This document shows positions 24,495-33,671 of a stretch of DNA of 64,000 nt, piece after piece. Where the stretch lies: assembly GCA_018971625.1 (NCBI GenBank), contig JAGXAJ010000008.1, positions 16,484 through 80,483 of the forward strand, given 5' to 3'. The notes under the pieces are model-generated. The model worked only from the letters and a program-made list of their open reading frames with translations. It made no database searches and was not told where the DNA came from. Numbering within the stretch: position 1 is the first letter of the stretch; every line of letters starts with the position of its first letter. The position numbers and the translations under genes were made by a program. Origin of the DNA: Pseudomonadota bacterium (GTDB lineage Bacteria > Pseudomonadota > Alphaproteobacteria > Rhizobiales > Xanthobacteraceae).

Positions 24495-26861
24495 TCACAC
24501 CGCCATCTTGCGGTGCCGGACCGGAGCGCCGGATGTGAGGCTTTCGGCAGCATCGATGATGGCGTTGGCATCTATGCCGTAGTGACGGTAGAGATCGTCG
24601 ATGGTGCCGGTCTGGCCGAAATGCTCGACGCCGAGCGCCTCGACGCGGTGCCCGCACACGCTGCCGAGCCAGCCCAGCGCCGCCGGGTGGCCGTCGATGA
24701 CGGTTACGATGCCGCAATCCCGCGGCAGCGGCGCCAACAATTTTTCGACATGGCTGAGATGGGCCATCCCGCGCCGGTCGCGACGCAGTTTCCGCGCCGC
24801 GGTCCAACCGCCATGCAGGCGATCGGCTGACGTGACCGACAAAAGGCCGACATCCCTACGGCTTTCCCCGATCAGGCCGATCGCCTCGATCGCTTCCGGC
24901 GCGACCGCACCGGTATAGGCGACGATCAGGTCGCAATTTGGTCCGGGCTTGCGCAGCCAATAAGCGCCGTCGGTGACGCTTCTCTCAAGGTCCGGCGTCA
25001 TGATCCGCTGCGGCTGCTCCAGCGTGCGGGTCGACAGCCGCAAATACACCGATCCGCCCTCGCCGCCCTCGCGCTGCATGTGGCCAAAGCCCCACCCCAT
25101 GATAACAGCGAGCTCGTCGACAAAGGCGGGCTCGAACGAGGCGAGACCGTCCTGCGCGATGCCGATCAGGGGCGTCGCGATCGACTGATGCGCGCCGCCC
25201 TCCGGCGCCAGCGTGATGCCCGACGGCGTCGCCGCGACCATGAAACGCGCATCCTGATAACAGGCATAGTTCAGCGCATCGAGGCCGCGCTCGATGAAGG
25301 GATCATACAGCGTCGCGATTGGCAACAGCCGTTCGCCGTTGATCGAATGCGACAAGCCCAGCGCCGACATCAGGATAAACAGGTTCATCTCGGCGATGCC
25401 GAGTTCGATGTGCTGCCCCTTTGGCGAAGAATCCCAATTGAAGGTCGAAGGAATCTTTTCGCTGCGGAACAGATCGGCTTTTTCGGCGCGGGCGAACAGG
25501 CCGCGCCGGTTGACCCAGCCGCCGAGATTAGTGGAGACCGTGACGTCGGGCGATGCGGTGACAATGCGCGAGGCAAGCTCGGTATCGCCGCGCGCCAGTT
25601 CATTCAACACGAGGCCAAAACCCTGCTGTGTCGACATCTGCGCGGCCGGCTTGAACGCGAGCTGTGCCGGGACATCAATGGCGTTCGCCGACAATCGGCG
25701 ACGGCCATCGCGGTTGAACGGCGCGCTGGCGAGAAACGCCTCAAGTTCCGCCGGTGATTGCGAAAGCCCTTCAAACTTCTCCCATTCGTGGCCGGGGCGG
25801 ATGTCCTGCGCGGCACGCCATTTTTCCATCTGCGCGACCGTCATCAGGCCGGCATGGTTGTCCTTGTGGCCCTGAAACGGCAGGCCGACGCCCTTGATGG
25901 TATAGGCGATGAAACAGACCGGTCGGTCGTGATCGATCGATTCGAATGCCTCGATCATGCTGGTCATGTCATGGCCGCCGAGATTGGACATCAGCGCCAA
26001 CAGCTCATCGTCGCTGCGCTTCTCGATCAGTTGCGTTACCGCGCCCTGGTCGCCGATCTCGTCCTGCAGATGCTTGCGGAACGCTGCGCCACCCTGGAAG
26101 CACAGCGCCGCATAGAGCGCGTTCGGACATGCGTCGATCCATTGCTTGAGTGCTTCACCGCCGGGCTCGGTGAACGCCGCGCGCATCAGCCTGCCGTATT
26201 TCACGATCACCACGTCCCAGCCGAAATTGCGGAACATGGTCTCGAATTTCTCCCACAGCCCTTCGCGCACCACGGCGTCCAGGCTCTGCCTGTTGTAATC
26301 GACCACCCACCAAATGTTGCGCAACCCGTGCTTCCAGCCTTCCAGCAGCGCCTCGAAGATATTGCCTTCGTCCATTTCGGCATCGCCGACCAGCGCGATC
26401 ATGCGCCCCTCCGCGCGATCCTTCATCCAGCCGTGCGCCTTGACGTAATCCTGCACCAGCGAGGCGAACAGCGTTTGCGCGACGCCGAGCCCGACCGACC
26501 CGGTGGAGAAATCGACGTCATCGGTGTCCTTGGTGCGCGACGGATAGGATTGCGCGCCCTTGAAGCCGCGAAAATCCTCGAGCTTCTCCCGGGTCTGATG
26601 GCCGAACAGGTACTGGATGGCGTGGAACACCGGACTGGCATGCGGCTTGACGGCAACGCGATCCTCCGGCCGCAGCACCGAGAAGTACAGGGCCGACATG
26701 ATATTGGCGAGCGAAGCGGACGAGGCCTGGTGGCCACCGACCTTGAGCCCGTCGACATTGGGCCGGATGTGATTGGCGTGGTGGATGGTCCAGGACGACA
26801 GCCACAACACCTTGCGCGCCAGCGCCGACAGCAATTCCAGGCGTGCGGATTCGACGGGCAT
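24495..26861 (-). CDS. Homodimeric E1-type transketolase-like enzyme (AceE/MdeB-like)
   Basis: A 788-residue thiamine-diphosphate enzyme of the homodimeric 2-oxoacid dehydrogenase E1 type. HIRPNVDGLKVGGHQASSAS at the start and ALVGDAEMDEGNIFEALLEG followed by VVDYNRQSLD (metal/TPP site, residues about 155-195) are diagnostic; HIELGIAEMNLFILMSALGL and TLYDPFIERGLDALNYACY mark the pyrimidine-binding domain. It is shorter than AceE (about 885), closer to the 2-oxoacid E1 called MdeB in Pseudomonas. It would decarboxylate pyruvate or 2-oxobutyrate. No E2 or E3 gene is adjacent, so the partner complex is unknown. Confidence 0.85.
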   Translation of the reverse strand: MPVESARLELLSALARKVLWLSSWTIHHANHIRPNVDGLKVGGHQASSASLANIMSALYFSVLRPEDRVAVKPHASPVFHAIQYLFGHQTREKLEDFRGFKGAQSYPSRTKDTDDVDFSTGSVGLGVAQTLFASLVQDYVKAHGWMKDRAEGRMIALVGDAEMDEGNIFEALLEGWKHGLRNIWWVVDYNRQSLDAVVREGLWEKFETMFRNFGWDVVIVKYGRLMRAAFTEPGGEALKQWIDACPNALYAALCFQGGAAFRKHLQDEIGDQGAVTQLIEKRSDDELLALMSNLGGHDMTSMIEAFESIDHDRPVCFIAYTIKGVGLPFQGHKDNHAGLMTVAQMEKWRAAQDIRPGHEWEKFEGLSQSPAELEAFLASAPFNRDGRRRLSANAIDVPAQLAFKPAAQMSTQQGFGLVLNELARGDTELASRIVTASPDVTVSTNLGGWVNRRGLFARAEKADLFRSEKIPSTFNWDSSPKGQHIELGIAEMNLFILMSALGLSHSINGERLLPIATLYDPFIERGLDALNYACYQDARFMVAATPSGITLAPEGGAHQSIATPLIGIAQDGLASFEPAFVDELAVIMGWGFGHMQREGGEGGSVYLRLSTRTLEQPQRIMTPDLERSVTDGAYWLRKPGPNCDLIVAYTGAVAPEAIEAIGLIGESRRDVGLLSVTSADRLHGGWTAARKLRRDRRGMAHLSHVEKLLAPLPRDCGIVTVIDGHPAALGWLGSVCGHRVEALGVEHFGQTGTIDDLYRHYGIDANAIIDAAESLTSGAPVRHRKMAV

Positions 26862-26882
26862 GGCGGCGCTCCGGCAACAGTG

Positions 26883-27093
26883 ATCCGCGCTGATGTTAAC
26901 GCGGCCGCCGCTGCGATGGAAGGGCGCGGCGTGATCAGCCGCTATATCGCAACCGTCGACCAGAAATCGCTCGGTCTTTATGTCAACGTCTTCATTTCCA
27001 TAAAGCCGGCGCGCAGAAGGAGGAGGATCTCAATCGTAACGCAGAAGCGATTTCGAAACGGGACGAGATCCTGGAGTGTGAGCTGAAATCCGA
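26883..27093 (+). pseudogene. Lrp/AsnC-family regulator remnant, frameshifted
   Basis: On the plus strand one frame reads MEGRGVISRYIATVDQKSLG followed by LYVNVFISIK, which is the end of the HTH linker and first strand of the Lrp/AsnC ligand domain. The next frame continues AQKEEDLNRNAEAISKRDEI and LEC, also typical of the family. So one base has been gained or lost at about 27003, and both the N-terminal HTH and the C-terminal half are missing. It lies between the E1-like gene and the DMT transporter; Lrp relatives often sit beside amino/oxo acid genes. Confidence 0.65.
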
Positions 27094-27103
27094 AGTGCGC
27101 AGG

Positions 27104-28108
27104 TCACGCGTTGGGCGACGTTTCGCCCGAGAGCGCCAGCAACTGCGATGGGCGCACCCGCTCGCGATGGGCCGTATAAAGACCGCTGGCGACGATGAAG
27201 GCGGCGCCGGTCACGGTCCAGACGTCGGGCACCTCGCCGAACAGGAGGAAGCCGAGCACACTGACCCACAGTAGTTGGATGTAGGAAAACGGCGCCAGCA
27301 CCGAGGCATCCGCGTAGCGGAACGCCAGCACCACGATCCACTGCCCTGCGGTCGAGGCGACGCCGACCAGGATTCCGAACAGCACGCCGTGCCAGCCGGG
27401 CGCGACCCACACCAGCGGCACCAGCGCGGACAGGATGAAGACGCCGGAAATCGACGAATAGGTCATGGTGGTGATCGCGCGCTCGCTGCCGCTCATCATC
27501 CGCGTCATGGTCAGCGTGCAGGCCCAGGCCAATGCCGAGACGATCGGGAATAACGCCGCAGGATGGAACGCGATCGAGCCAGGCCGCAGGATGACCAGCA
27601 CGCCGATCAGGCCGACTGCCGTCGCGAGCCAGCGGCGCAGGCCGACGCTCTCGCCGAGAAACACGATCGACAGCGCGGTGACGAACAACGGCGACACGAA
27701 GCTGGTTGCGGACGCCTCCGCGATCGGGAGAAACCCCAAGCCGGTGATAAAGAGCAGCGACGAACCCACCAGTGCGACGCCTCGCAACAGCTGAAAGGCG
27801 GGCCGCGTGGTCTGCATCGCATAGAGCGGCGATCCCGGCACCATCGCGGGAATCATGATCAGGCCGAATACCAGGAAGCGAAGCCATGCAATCTCGATCG
27901 ACGGCAAGGTCGCCGACAGATATTTCGCCGTCACATCGGAAATTCCGAGAAATACCGTCGAGACCAGGATCAGCGTGATGCCCCGAAGCGGCCGATCGGC
28001 GCGCGCCGGCGCTGCGGGGGTGGCCGGCTTCTTCTTGGGCGAGAACTTCTCGGATGAAGGCACCGGAAGGCGGTCCAGCCTGACGGCTGCGGCAGATGGC
28101 GGGGTCAC
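27104..28108 (-). CDS. DMT-family transporter (two EamA domains)
   Basis: A 334-residue inner-membrane protein with ten predicted helices in two EamA repeats after a polar 45-residue cytoplasmic leader. LRGITLILVSTVFLGISDVT starts repeat one and FPIVSALAWACTLTMTRMMS starts repeat two. DMT carriers of this S-adenosylmethionine/metabolite type export or import small metabolites; the substrate cannot be told. It is the last gene of a minus-strand series after the aldo/keto reductase, with a 170-bp gap. Confidence 0.88.
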   Translation of the reverse strand: MTPPSAAAVRLDRLPVPSSEKFSPKKKPATPAAPARADRPLRGITLILVSTVFLGISDVTAKYLSATLPSIEIAWLRFLVFGLIMIPAMVPGSPLYAMQTTRPAFQLLRGVALVGSSLLFITGLGFLPIAEASATSFVSPLFVTALSIVFLGESVGLRRWLATAVGLIGVLVILRPGSIAFHPAALFPIVSALAWACTLTMTRMMSGSERAITTMTYSSISGVFILSALVPLVWVAPGWHGVLFGILVGVASTAGQWIVVLAFRYADASVLAPFSYIQLLWVSVLGFLLFGEVPDVWTVTGAAFIVASGLYTAHRERVRPSQLLALSGETSPNA

Positions 28109-28281
28109 GGAGCAGACTCGGACGAAAATGAAATAGTCGAATCGGGTGAGAACCCAACAAACGACAAAGGCAGCCGATCGACAAGGAGCGAAAACAGGCA
28201 GCGGATATGCACGATAGCCGGCAGCGACTTGTCACCGACACAGTTTTGTTAAATTCCGTATTTTTGCGGGCGCCCAGCGCG

Positions 28282-29118
28282 CTACAACATCGGCAAGCTC
28301 GTCGGTTTTGGACCGCGCGGAAATGCGTTGTCGAGCGCGGCCAGATCGCTGTCGCTGAGGTTCAATTGTCCGGCGGCTGCATTGTCGGCGGCGTGTTCCA
28401 ATGACGCGGCTTTTGGAATCGCGAATAGGGATTGATCCCGCGTCAGGAAACCGAGCGCGACCTGACGCGGCGTAACACCGCGCGCGTCCGCGATCTTCTG
28501 TAGTATTTTTCCCGATCCGCTGCGCGGGTGCGGAAAATCATTGTGGCCGAACGGCGAATAGGCAACCACCGCGATGCCGTTCTGCTTGCACCAGGGGATA
28601 ACGGCGTGCTCGATCGCGCGCTCCTGCAGATGATAGAGCACCTGGTTGCAGGCGATGTTGCCCTCGCCGGAAACCGCCTTCAGTTCTTCGAGATCGTCGA
28701 CGTCGAAATTGCTGACGCCCCAGCTCTTGATCTTTCCTGCGCGCACCAGTTCCTCGAATGCCGCGACCGTATCGGCGAGCGGATAGGAACCGCGCCAATG
28801 CAGCAGATAGCAATCGAGGTGGTCGGTCTTAAGCCGTGACAGCGAGCGCTCGCAGGCAGTGATAGTGCCGCGGCGCGAGGCGTTGCTCGGCAACACTTTC
28901 GAGACCAGGAACACCTCGTCACGTCTTGCAACGATTGCTTCCGCAATCACCGGTTCAGCGTCGCCGTACATTTCGGCTGTGTCGATATGGGTCATGCCAA
29001 GGTCGAGGCCATGGCGGAGTGCCGCAACCGCGCTTTGGCGATCGCCGCGATCGATATACCAGGTGCCCTGCCCGATCACGGATACATCGCCAACGCTGCC
29101 GAATTTTCGCTGTCTCAT
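28282..29118 (-). CDS. Aldo/keto reductase
   Basis: A 278-residue single TIM-barrel oxidoreductase. The catalytic set is visible: Asp and Tyr in HIDTAEMYGDAEPV, Lys in EVFLVSKVLPSNA, and His in DCYLLHWRGS. It reduces carbonyl compounds with NADPH. The true start is the ATG at 29118 (MRQRKFGSVGDVSV); the longer ORF-track version overlaps the upstream lactonase. It starts 29 bases after the lactonase stop, consistent with cotranscription and a role in sugar or aromatic breakdown. Confidence 0.92.
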   Translation of the reverse strand: MRQRKFGSVGDVSVIGQGTWYIDRGDRQSAVAALRHGLDLGMTHIDTAEMYGDAEPVIAEAIVARRDEVFLVSKVLPSNASRRGTITACERSLSRLKTDHLDCYLLHWRGSYPLADTVAAFEELVRAGKIKSWGVSNFDVDDLEELKAVSGEGNIACNQVLYHLQERAIEHAVIPWCKQNGIAVVAYSPFGHNDFPHPRSGSGKILQKIADARGVTPRQVALGFLTRDQSLFAIPKAASLEHAADNAAAGQLNLSDSDLAALDNAFPRGPKPTSLPML

Positions 29119-29147
29119 GCTGATCTCAATCTGCCGTGCTTGCCGCT

Positions 29148-30059
29148 TTACGCTTTGCGCAACGATTCGTCGCTGATGTCGGCGACCATGACCGTACCGG
29201 TCGACGATTCCGTCATATAGAGGTGGTAGCCATTGTTGCCGCCGATCGCGACGTTGGTGCAGGCTGGCCCGGCGCAGGACTTGATCCGCGCGATCAGCTC
29301 GCCGTTGGGTGCGAACACGAATACATGGCCGAGCGAGGCGTGCGCCACGAACAACCGTCCAGCCTTGTCCATGGTCAGGCCATCGGGACCGCTGGTGCCG
29401 AAGGTCGAGCAGAAGCGGCCGACCTTGGAAACGCTGCCGTCCTTCATGAACGGCAATCGCCACACTGCATTGTCCCGTGTCATCGCCACGAACAGGGTCG
29501 CTTCCGCGCGATCGAGCACCAGGCCGTTCGGGCTGATGCCGGTATCGATCAGGCAGTCGAGCCGGCCGCTCGCCAGCCGGTAAACGCGCCCGGTCGGATC
29601 GTGCAGGCCGGTCTGGCCCTGATCGGTGAAATAGATATCGCCGTTGTCTGCAATGTGCAGATCGTTGCAGCCGCGGAAGGATTCCGAATTGCGCGGGGTC
29701 AGCACCGGCCGCATGCAGCCCGCCTTGACGTCGAGTTGCATGATGCCATGCATATAGTCGGCGACCGGAATGCAGCCGTCCTTGTCGATCTTGAGGCCGT
29801 TCGGCCAGCTCTCATATTCGACCACGAGCGACCATGTTTTGTCGGACGCGATCCTAAAAATGCGCCCGAACGGGATGTCGACGATGTAGAGATTGCCGTC
29901 CGCGTCGAAAGACGGTCCTTCGATGAAGCAATCGGTCGCCTCGCCCGGCCGGTTGGCATCGGCCCAGTCGGTGCGCATACCGATGCGCCGGAAGGAATCG
30001 GGCATGACCGAGAAGATTTCGGCTTCAATGAGTTTTGACGTGGTGTCGAGATACATCAT
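29148..30059 (-). CDS. SMP-30/gluconolactonase family protein
   Basis: A 303-residue six-bladed propeller lactonase. Metal-site residues are in FIEGPSFDADGNLYIVD (Glu), GISPNGLVLDRAEAT (Asn) and GTSGPDGLTMDKAGRLFVAH (Asp), matching the divalent-metal site of SMP-30. It hydrolyses sugar or other lactones. It lies between an intradiol dioxygenase and an aldo/keto reductase, so it could act on a lactone of the ring-cleavage route (an enol-lactonase-like role) or on a sugar acid; both are inference. Confidence 0.9.
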   Translation of the reverse strand: MMYLDTTSKLIEAEIFSVMPDSFRRIGMRTDWADANRPGEATDCFIEGPSFDADGNLYIVDIPFGRIFRIASDKTWSLVVEYESWPNGLKIDKDGCIPVADYMHGIMQLDVKAGCMRPVLTPRNSESFRGCNDLHIADNGDIYFTDQGQTGLHDPTGRVYRLASGRLDCLIDTGISPNGLVLDRAEATLFVAMTRDNAVWRLPFMKDGSVSKVGRFCSTFGTSGPDGLTMDKAGRLFVAHASLGHVFVFAPNGELIARIKSCAGPACTNVAIGGNNGYHLYMTESSTGTVMVADISDESLRKA

Positions 30060-30081
30060 CGCGCGGGTTCACCGGTCCTGG

Positions 30082-30117
30082 CGAATCTGCTGCACCATAC
30101 GAATCTGCTGCACCATA
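30082..30117. repeat. 18-bp perfect tandem duplication upstream of the lactonase gene
   Basis: cgaatctgctgcaccata occurs twice in a row (30082-30099 and 30100-30117), 23-58 bases upstream of the lactonase start. Being in the 5' leader or promoter it could alter expression. It resembles other 13-19 bp duplications in this window. Confidence 0.95.
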
Positions 30118-30261
30118 AATGACATCATCTGCGACGTCGATTGGGCTGTCCCGGCACGGCTTCGCCACCCTGTCCACGTTCGAGACACACGGCGCTGCAG
30201 CGCTCCATAGTTGCCGCTCTTCATCTTTTTGGCAGGGCCATTGGCCGCCCCGCCTTCACGA

Positions 30262-31182
30262 CTATGCGGCTTCGCTCGGTCTGACGCCGAGTGCCTGCGG
30301 CGCCGCGCCCGCGCCCGCGCCCGGCTTCATGTGGAACTCGTACGTCATCAGATGCCACGGCGACTTTGCCGGCTTGCCATCGGGCATCGTGGCGTCGGTG
30401 CGTTTTTCGATCTTCGAAATCAGGTCGTCCTTGACGCCGAATACCACGTCGGAATCGAGATATTTGTCGCCGTCCATGAAGAGATGGGTAATCAGCGGCT
30501 CGTACCCCTTCGCATTGACGAGGAAATGCACATGCGCCGGCCGCATCGGATGACGCCGCGTCTGCAGGATCATCTCGCCGACCGGACCATCGGTCGGAAT
30601 CGGATAGCTACAAGGCAAAATGGTGCGGAAGAAGAACTTGCCCTCGGCATCGGTGATGAACCGCGCCCGCGACGACGGACCTGTTGTCTCATAATCCGGG
30701 CGTTGCGAATCGTAGTAGCCGTCGTTGTCGGCATGCCAGACGTCGACAGGAACGCCAGCGAGCAACTTGCCCTCGAGATCGGTGACCCGGCTCTGCACGA
30801 ACATCCGCTCACCCGGCAGCTTGGCGGAGATGTCGGTGCCGTGTGGCATTGGCTTGTGCTCGCCGACATAGAACGGGCCAAGCACAGTGGTCTCGGTGGC
30901 GCCGTTACGCTGGCGATGATTGACCGCATCGACCAGCATGGAAACCCCCAGCACGTCCGACAGCAGGATGAATTCCTGACGAGTCGACGTGCATTTCTGT
31001 CCCGTCCGGGTCAGGAAATCGATGGCGTAACCCCATTCGTCAAAGGTCAAGTCGGTCTTGCGAACATAGTCGTGCAGCGACTTCACGAGTTCTTCCACCA
31101 GGAATTTGACGCGCGGGTCCGGCACCTCCCCGAAGCTGCGGATCACGGCGGCGGTGAGTTCGGCGTCGTCGAACTGGGGCAT
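30262..31182 (-). CDS. Intradiol ring-cleavage dioxygenase (hydroxyquinol/catechol 1,2-dioxygenase type)
   Basis: A 306-residue non-haem Fe(III) dioxygenase. The N-terminal linker domain is DPRVKFLVEELVKSLHDYVR. The iron ligands are visible as Tyr in ADNDGYYDSQ, Tyr in LPCSYPIPTDGPVG, and two His in RPAHVHFLVN. It opens catechol or hydroxyquinol between the two hydroxyls. The GPVGEMI and HPMRPAHVHF segments look more like hydroxyquinol dioxygenases, but substrate is not certain. No maleylacetate reductase or muconate cycloisomerase is adjacent. It is first in a minus-strand series with the lactonase and aldo/keto reductase. Confidence 0.9.
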   Translation of the reverse strand: MPQFDDAELTAAVIRSFGEVPDPRVKFLVEELVKSLHDYVRKTDLTFDEWGYAIDFLTRTGQKCTSTRQEFILLSDVLGVSMLVDAVNHRQRNGATETTVLGPFYVGEHKPMPHGTDISAKLPGERMFVQSRVTDLEGKLLAGVPVDVWHADNDGYYDSQRPDYETTGPSSRARFITDAEGKFFFRTILPCSYPIPTDGPVGEMILQTRRHPMRPAHVHFLVNAKGYEPLITHLFMDGDKYLDSDVVFGVKDDLISKIEKRTDATMPDGKPAKSPWHLMTYEFHMKPGAGAGAAPQALGVRPSEAA

Positions 31183-31344
31183 TGGCGTTGTCCTGCGGGA
31201 TGGCGGTTTTAGTCGGCGAGCCTATACCAGACGGCGTGCCTGGGTAAGCGTCTCAGCGCGTAGCTGCGTTGGCCTATTGCGATGGAACGATGCGCGCTTT
31301 TCGGCTATCAAAAAGGACTACGATAGCCTGCGGAGATTGTTCCG

Positions 31345-32607
31345 ATGCTTGCCCCTGCCCCCGCCTCGCCAGAATCCGCCGGGATGTCCAAGTCCGCCTT
31401 CGACCGCGTCGATGCACACCTGAAGCGTTGCTACATCGACGCCGGCCGTTTTCCTGGAACGCAACTCGTCGTTTACCGCCGCGGTAAGGTAGTCCATAGC
31501 GCGGTACAGGGCTTCGCCGATATCGAACGCAGGGTGCCGGTCAAGAACGACACCATCTATCGTATCTATTCCATGACCAAGCCAATTACCTCGGTGGCTT
31601 TCATGATGCTGTTCGAGGAAGGCCGCGTCGCGCTGGACGAGCCGGTTCACAAATACATTCCCGAGTGGAGAAACCTCAGTGTCTTCGTCGCAGGCATCGC
31701 GCCGGCATTCACAACCCGCCCTATGTCCCGGCCGATGCTGATCGTGGACCTGCTGCGCCACACCTCAGGTCTCACCTATGGTTTCCAGCAGCGCACGAAT
31801 GTCGATGCCGCGTATCGCGAAAAAAAGATTGGCGAGGCGGAAAAAGCCGGGACGCTGCAGACCATGATCGAGGAACTCAGCAAGCTCCCGCTGGAGTTTT
31901 CGCCGGGCGAGGCATGGAATTACTCCGTTGCAACCGACGTGCTCGGCTATCTCGTCGAAAAAATCAGTGGCATGCCGTTCGAGCAGTTCCTGAAACAGCG
32001 CATCCTCGATCCGCTCGGCATGAGCGACACCGGCTTTTACGTTCCTTCCGACAAGGCCCATCGATTGGCCGCCTGTTATTCCGCCGATCCGAAGGGCGAT
32101 GCGGCCGGCCGCAACGACCGCATGAAATTGCAGGACGATCCGACCACTAGCACCTTCCTGTCGCCGCCATCGTTCATCTCGGGCGGCGGCGGACTGTGTT
32201 CGACGGCGGCCGACTATCTCACCTTCTGCCGCGCATTGCTCAATGGCGGCGAACTCGGCGGCGTCCGGCTGCTGGGGCCAAAGACACTGGCGCTGATGAC
32301 GTCAAATCATCTTCCAGGCGGGCGCGAGCTGCCGGAAATGTCGCGCTCGCTGTTCAGCGAGGCTGCCTATAACGGGATCGGCTTCGGTCTCGGCTTCTCG
32401 GTCATGATGGATCCCGCCAAAGCGCTCATTCCGGGCAGCCCTGGTGAGTATGCCTGGGGAGGTCTGGCAACAACATCGTTCTGGATCGACCCCACCGAGC
32501 AGTTGATCACGATCTTCATGACCCAAGTGATGCCATCGAACGCCTATCCGGTGCGGCGCGAACTGCGGACCATGGTCTACGCCGCCATCACCGAAAGCAA
32601 TCTCTAG
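31345..32607 (+). CDS. Serine hydrolase of the beta-lactamase/esterase EstB family
   Basis: A 420-residue protein with the penicillin-binding-like fold. The SxxK motif is RIYSMTKPITSVAFM (Ser and Lys), and the second motif is WNYSVATDVLGYLVEKISG, where Tyr replaces the usual YxN pattern as in EstB-type esterases. No signal peptide is apparent, suggesting a cytoplasmic esterase acting on small esters. It is divergent from the dioxygenase gene, with 162 bp between starts, and may share a regulatory region. Confidence 0.88.
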   Translation: MLAPAPASPESAGMSKSAFDRVDAHLKRCYIDAGRFPGTQLVVYRRGKVVHSAVQGFADIERRVPVKNDTIYRIYSMTKPITSVAFMMLFEEGRVALDEPVHKYIPEWRNLSVFVAGIAPAFTTRPMSRPMLIVDLLRHTSGLTYGFQQRTNVDAAYREKKIGEAEKAGTLQTMIEELSKLPLEFSPGEAWNYSVATDVLGYLVEKISGMPFEQFLKQRILDPLGMSDTGFYVPSDKAHRLAACYSADPKGDAAGRNDRMKLQDDPTTSTFLSPPSFISGGGGLCSTAADYLTFCRALLNGGELGGVRLLGPKTLALMTSNHLPGGRELPEMSRSLFSEAAYNGIGFGLGFSVMMDPAKALIPGSPGEYAWGGLATTSFWIDPTEQLITIFMTQVMPSNAYPVRRELRTMVYAAITESNL

Positions 32608-32767
32608 TTTAGGGCGGCGCGGGTTCCGTACCTGAGAGCGAAAACCTTCCCTGCCAGTGCGTCTCGCCCTCCTGGTCGCGGGCACCGCGCTGCCGCTGAT
32701 TATTTTCGCGGCCACCGTCGATTTTCTGCCGCGCGGTGTCCGTAACCTGCGCGCTGGAGAGCGCGGC

Positions 32768-33502
32768 TTAGCCGAAATTCTGCAGCGACGGAAACGCTTC
32801 CAGCAGCCAGATGCTCGCATTGGAGATCGCGCCGGTCAGAAAGGCGATGCCGGTGAGGACCATCAGCACGCCCATGGCGCGTTCGACGTTGGCGAGATGC
32901 CGTTTTATCCGGGCGAACAATGATGAAAACTGGTCAACCATCAGGGCCGCGAGCAGGAACGGGATTCCAAGACCGGCCGAATAGACCGCGAGCAGGACAG
33001 CACCCTTCGTCACCGTGGCCTCGGCAGCCGCGACCGACAGGATCGCCGCGAGGATCGGCCCGATGCACGGGGTCCAGCCGAACGCAAAGGCAAGCCCCAT
33101 CACGTAAGCGCCCCAGAGACCCACCGGCTTCGGCGCGGTCAGCCGTCCCTCGCGCATCAACAGCCCGATCCGCGTCAGGCCGAGGAAATGCAGGCCCATG
33201 ATGATGATGGCGATGCCGGCGGCGATCGAGAGCTGCGCCGACCAGGCGTGGATCAGCGCGCCGATCAGTGAAGCGCTGGCGCCGAGCCCGACGAACACCG
33301 TGGAAAATCCCAGCACAAACATCAAGGCCGACATCATCACCGCGCGCCGCGAGGCCGCCGCTGTCTCGTCATTGGCGACATGCTCGATGGTGGCACCGGT
33401 CAGATAGACCAGATAGGGCGGCACCAGCGGCAGCACGCAAGGTGACAGGAAACTGACCAGACCGGCGATCAGAGCCCCCGGAATCGAAACGTCGTGAATC
33501 AT
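32768..33502 (-). CDS. ccdA: CcdA-type cytochrome c biogenesis thiol-disulfide transporter
   Basis: A 244-residue inner-membrane protein with six helices. The two redox Cys are in VSFLSPCVLPLVPPYLVYL and FAFGWTPCIGPILAAILS. CcdA passes reducing equivalents from thioredoxin to periplasmic thiol proteins for haem attachment or protein repair. The start is taken as the ATG at 33502 (MIHDVSIPGAL). No ccm or thioredoxin-like gene is adjacent, unusual but not unknown for rhizobial CcdA. Confidence 0.92.
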   Translation of the reverse strand: MIHDVSIPGALIAGLVSFLSPCVLPLVPPYLVYLTGATIEHVANDETAAASRRAVMMSALMFVLGFSTVFVGLGASASLIGALIHAWSAQLSIAAGIAIIIMGLHFLGLTRIGLLMREGRLTAPKPVGLWGAYVMGLAFAFGWTPCIGPILAAILSVAAAEATVTKGAVLLAVYSAGLGIPFLLAALMVDQFSSLFARIKRHLANVERAMGVLMVLTGIAFLTGAISNASIWLLEAFPSLQNFG

Positions 33503-33563
33503 GCCGTAATCGAACCATGTTCGCATGGAGCCGGCGCGAAGATCCGCGGCTCATGCCCTACAG

Positions 33564-33663
33564 CCTTTTCCGTTCCGATGGAATCGGAACGGGGCTCTAG
33601 ATTCTTGTTTTGACGCGTTTTCTTTACGCGAACCGGTATCCACTTCGCTCGAAAACGCTCTAG
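33564..33663. repeat. GAGCGTTTTCGAGCGAAG...CCGTTCCGAT repeat, copy 3 (inverted)
   Basis: Reads ccttttccgttccgatggaa, ggggctctagattcttgttt, tttacgcgaaccggtatcca and ttcgctcgaaaacgctctag. It matches copy 2 at nearly all positions and lies directly upstream of the dctA remnant, in the same orientation as copy 2. Confidence 0.92.
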
Positions 33664-33671
33664 CGCTACCT

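Noticed and set aside
25758-27086. 442-aa plus-strand ORF
   Set aside because: Antisense to the E1-like gene for most of its length. Only its last part coincides with the Lrp remnant, in which the frame is broken.
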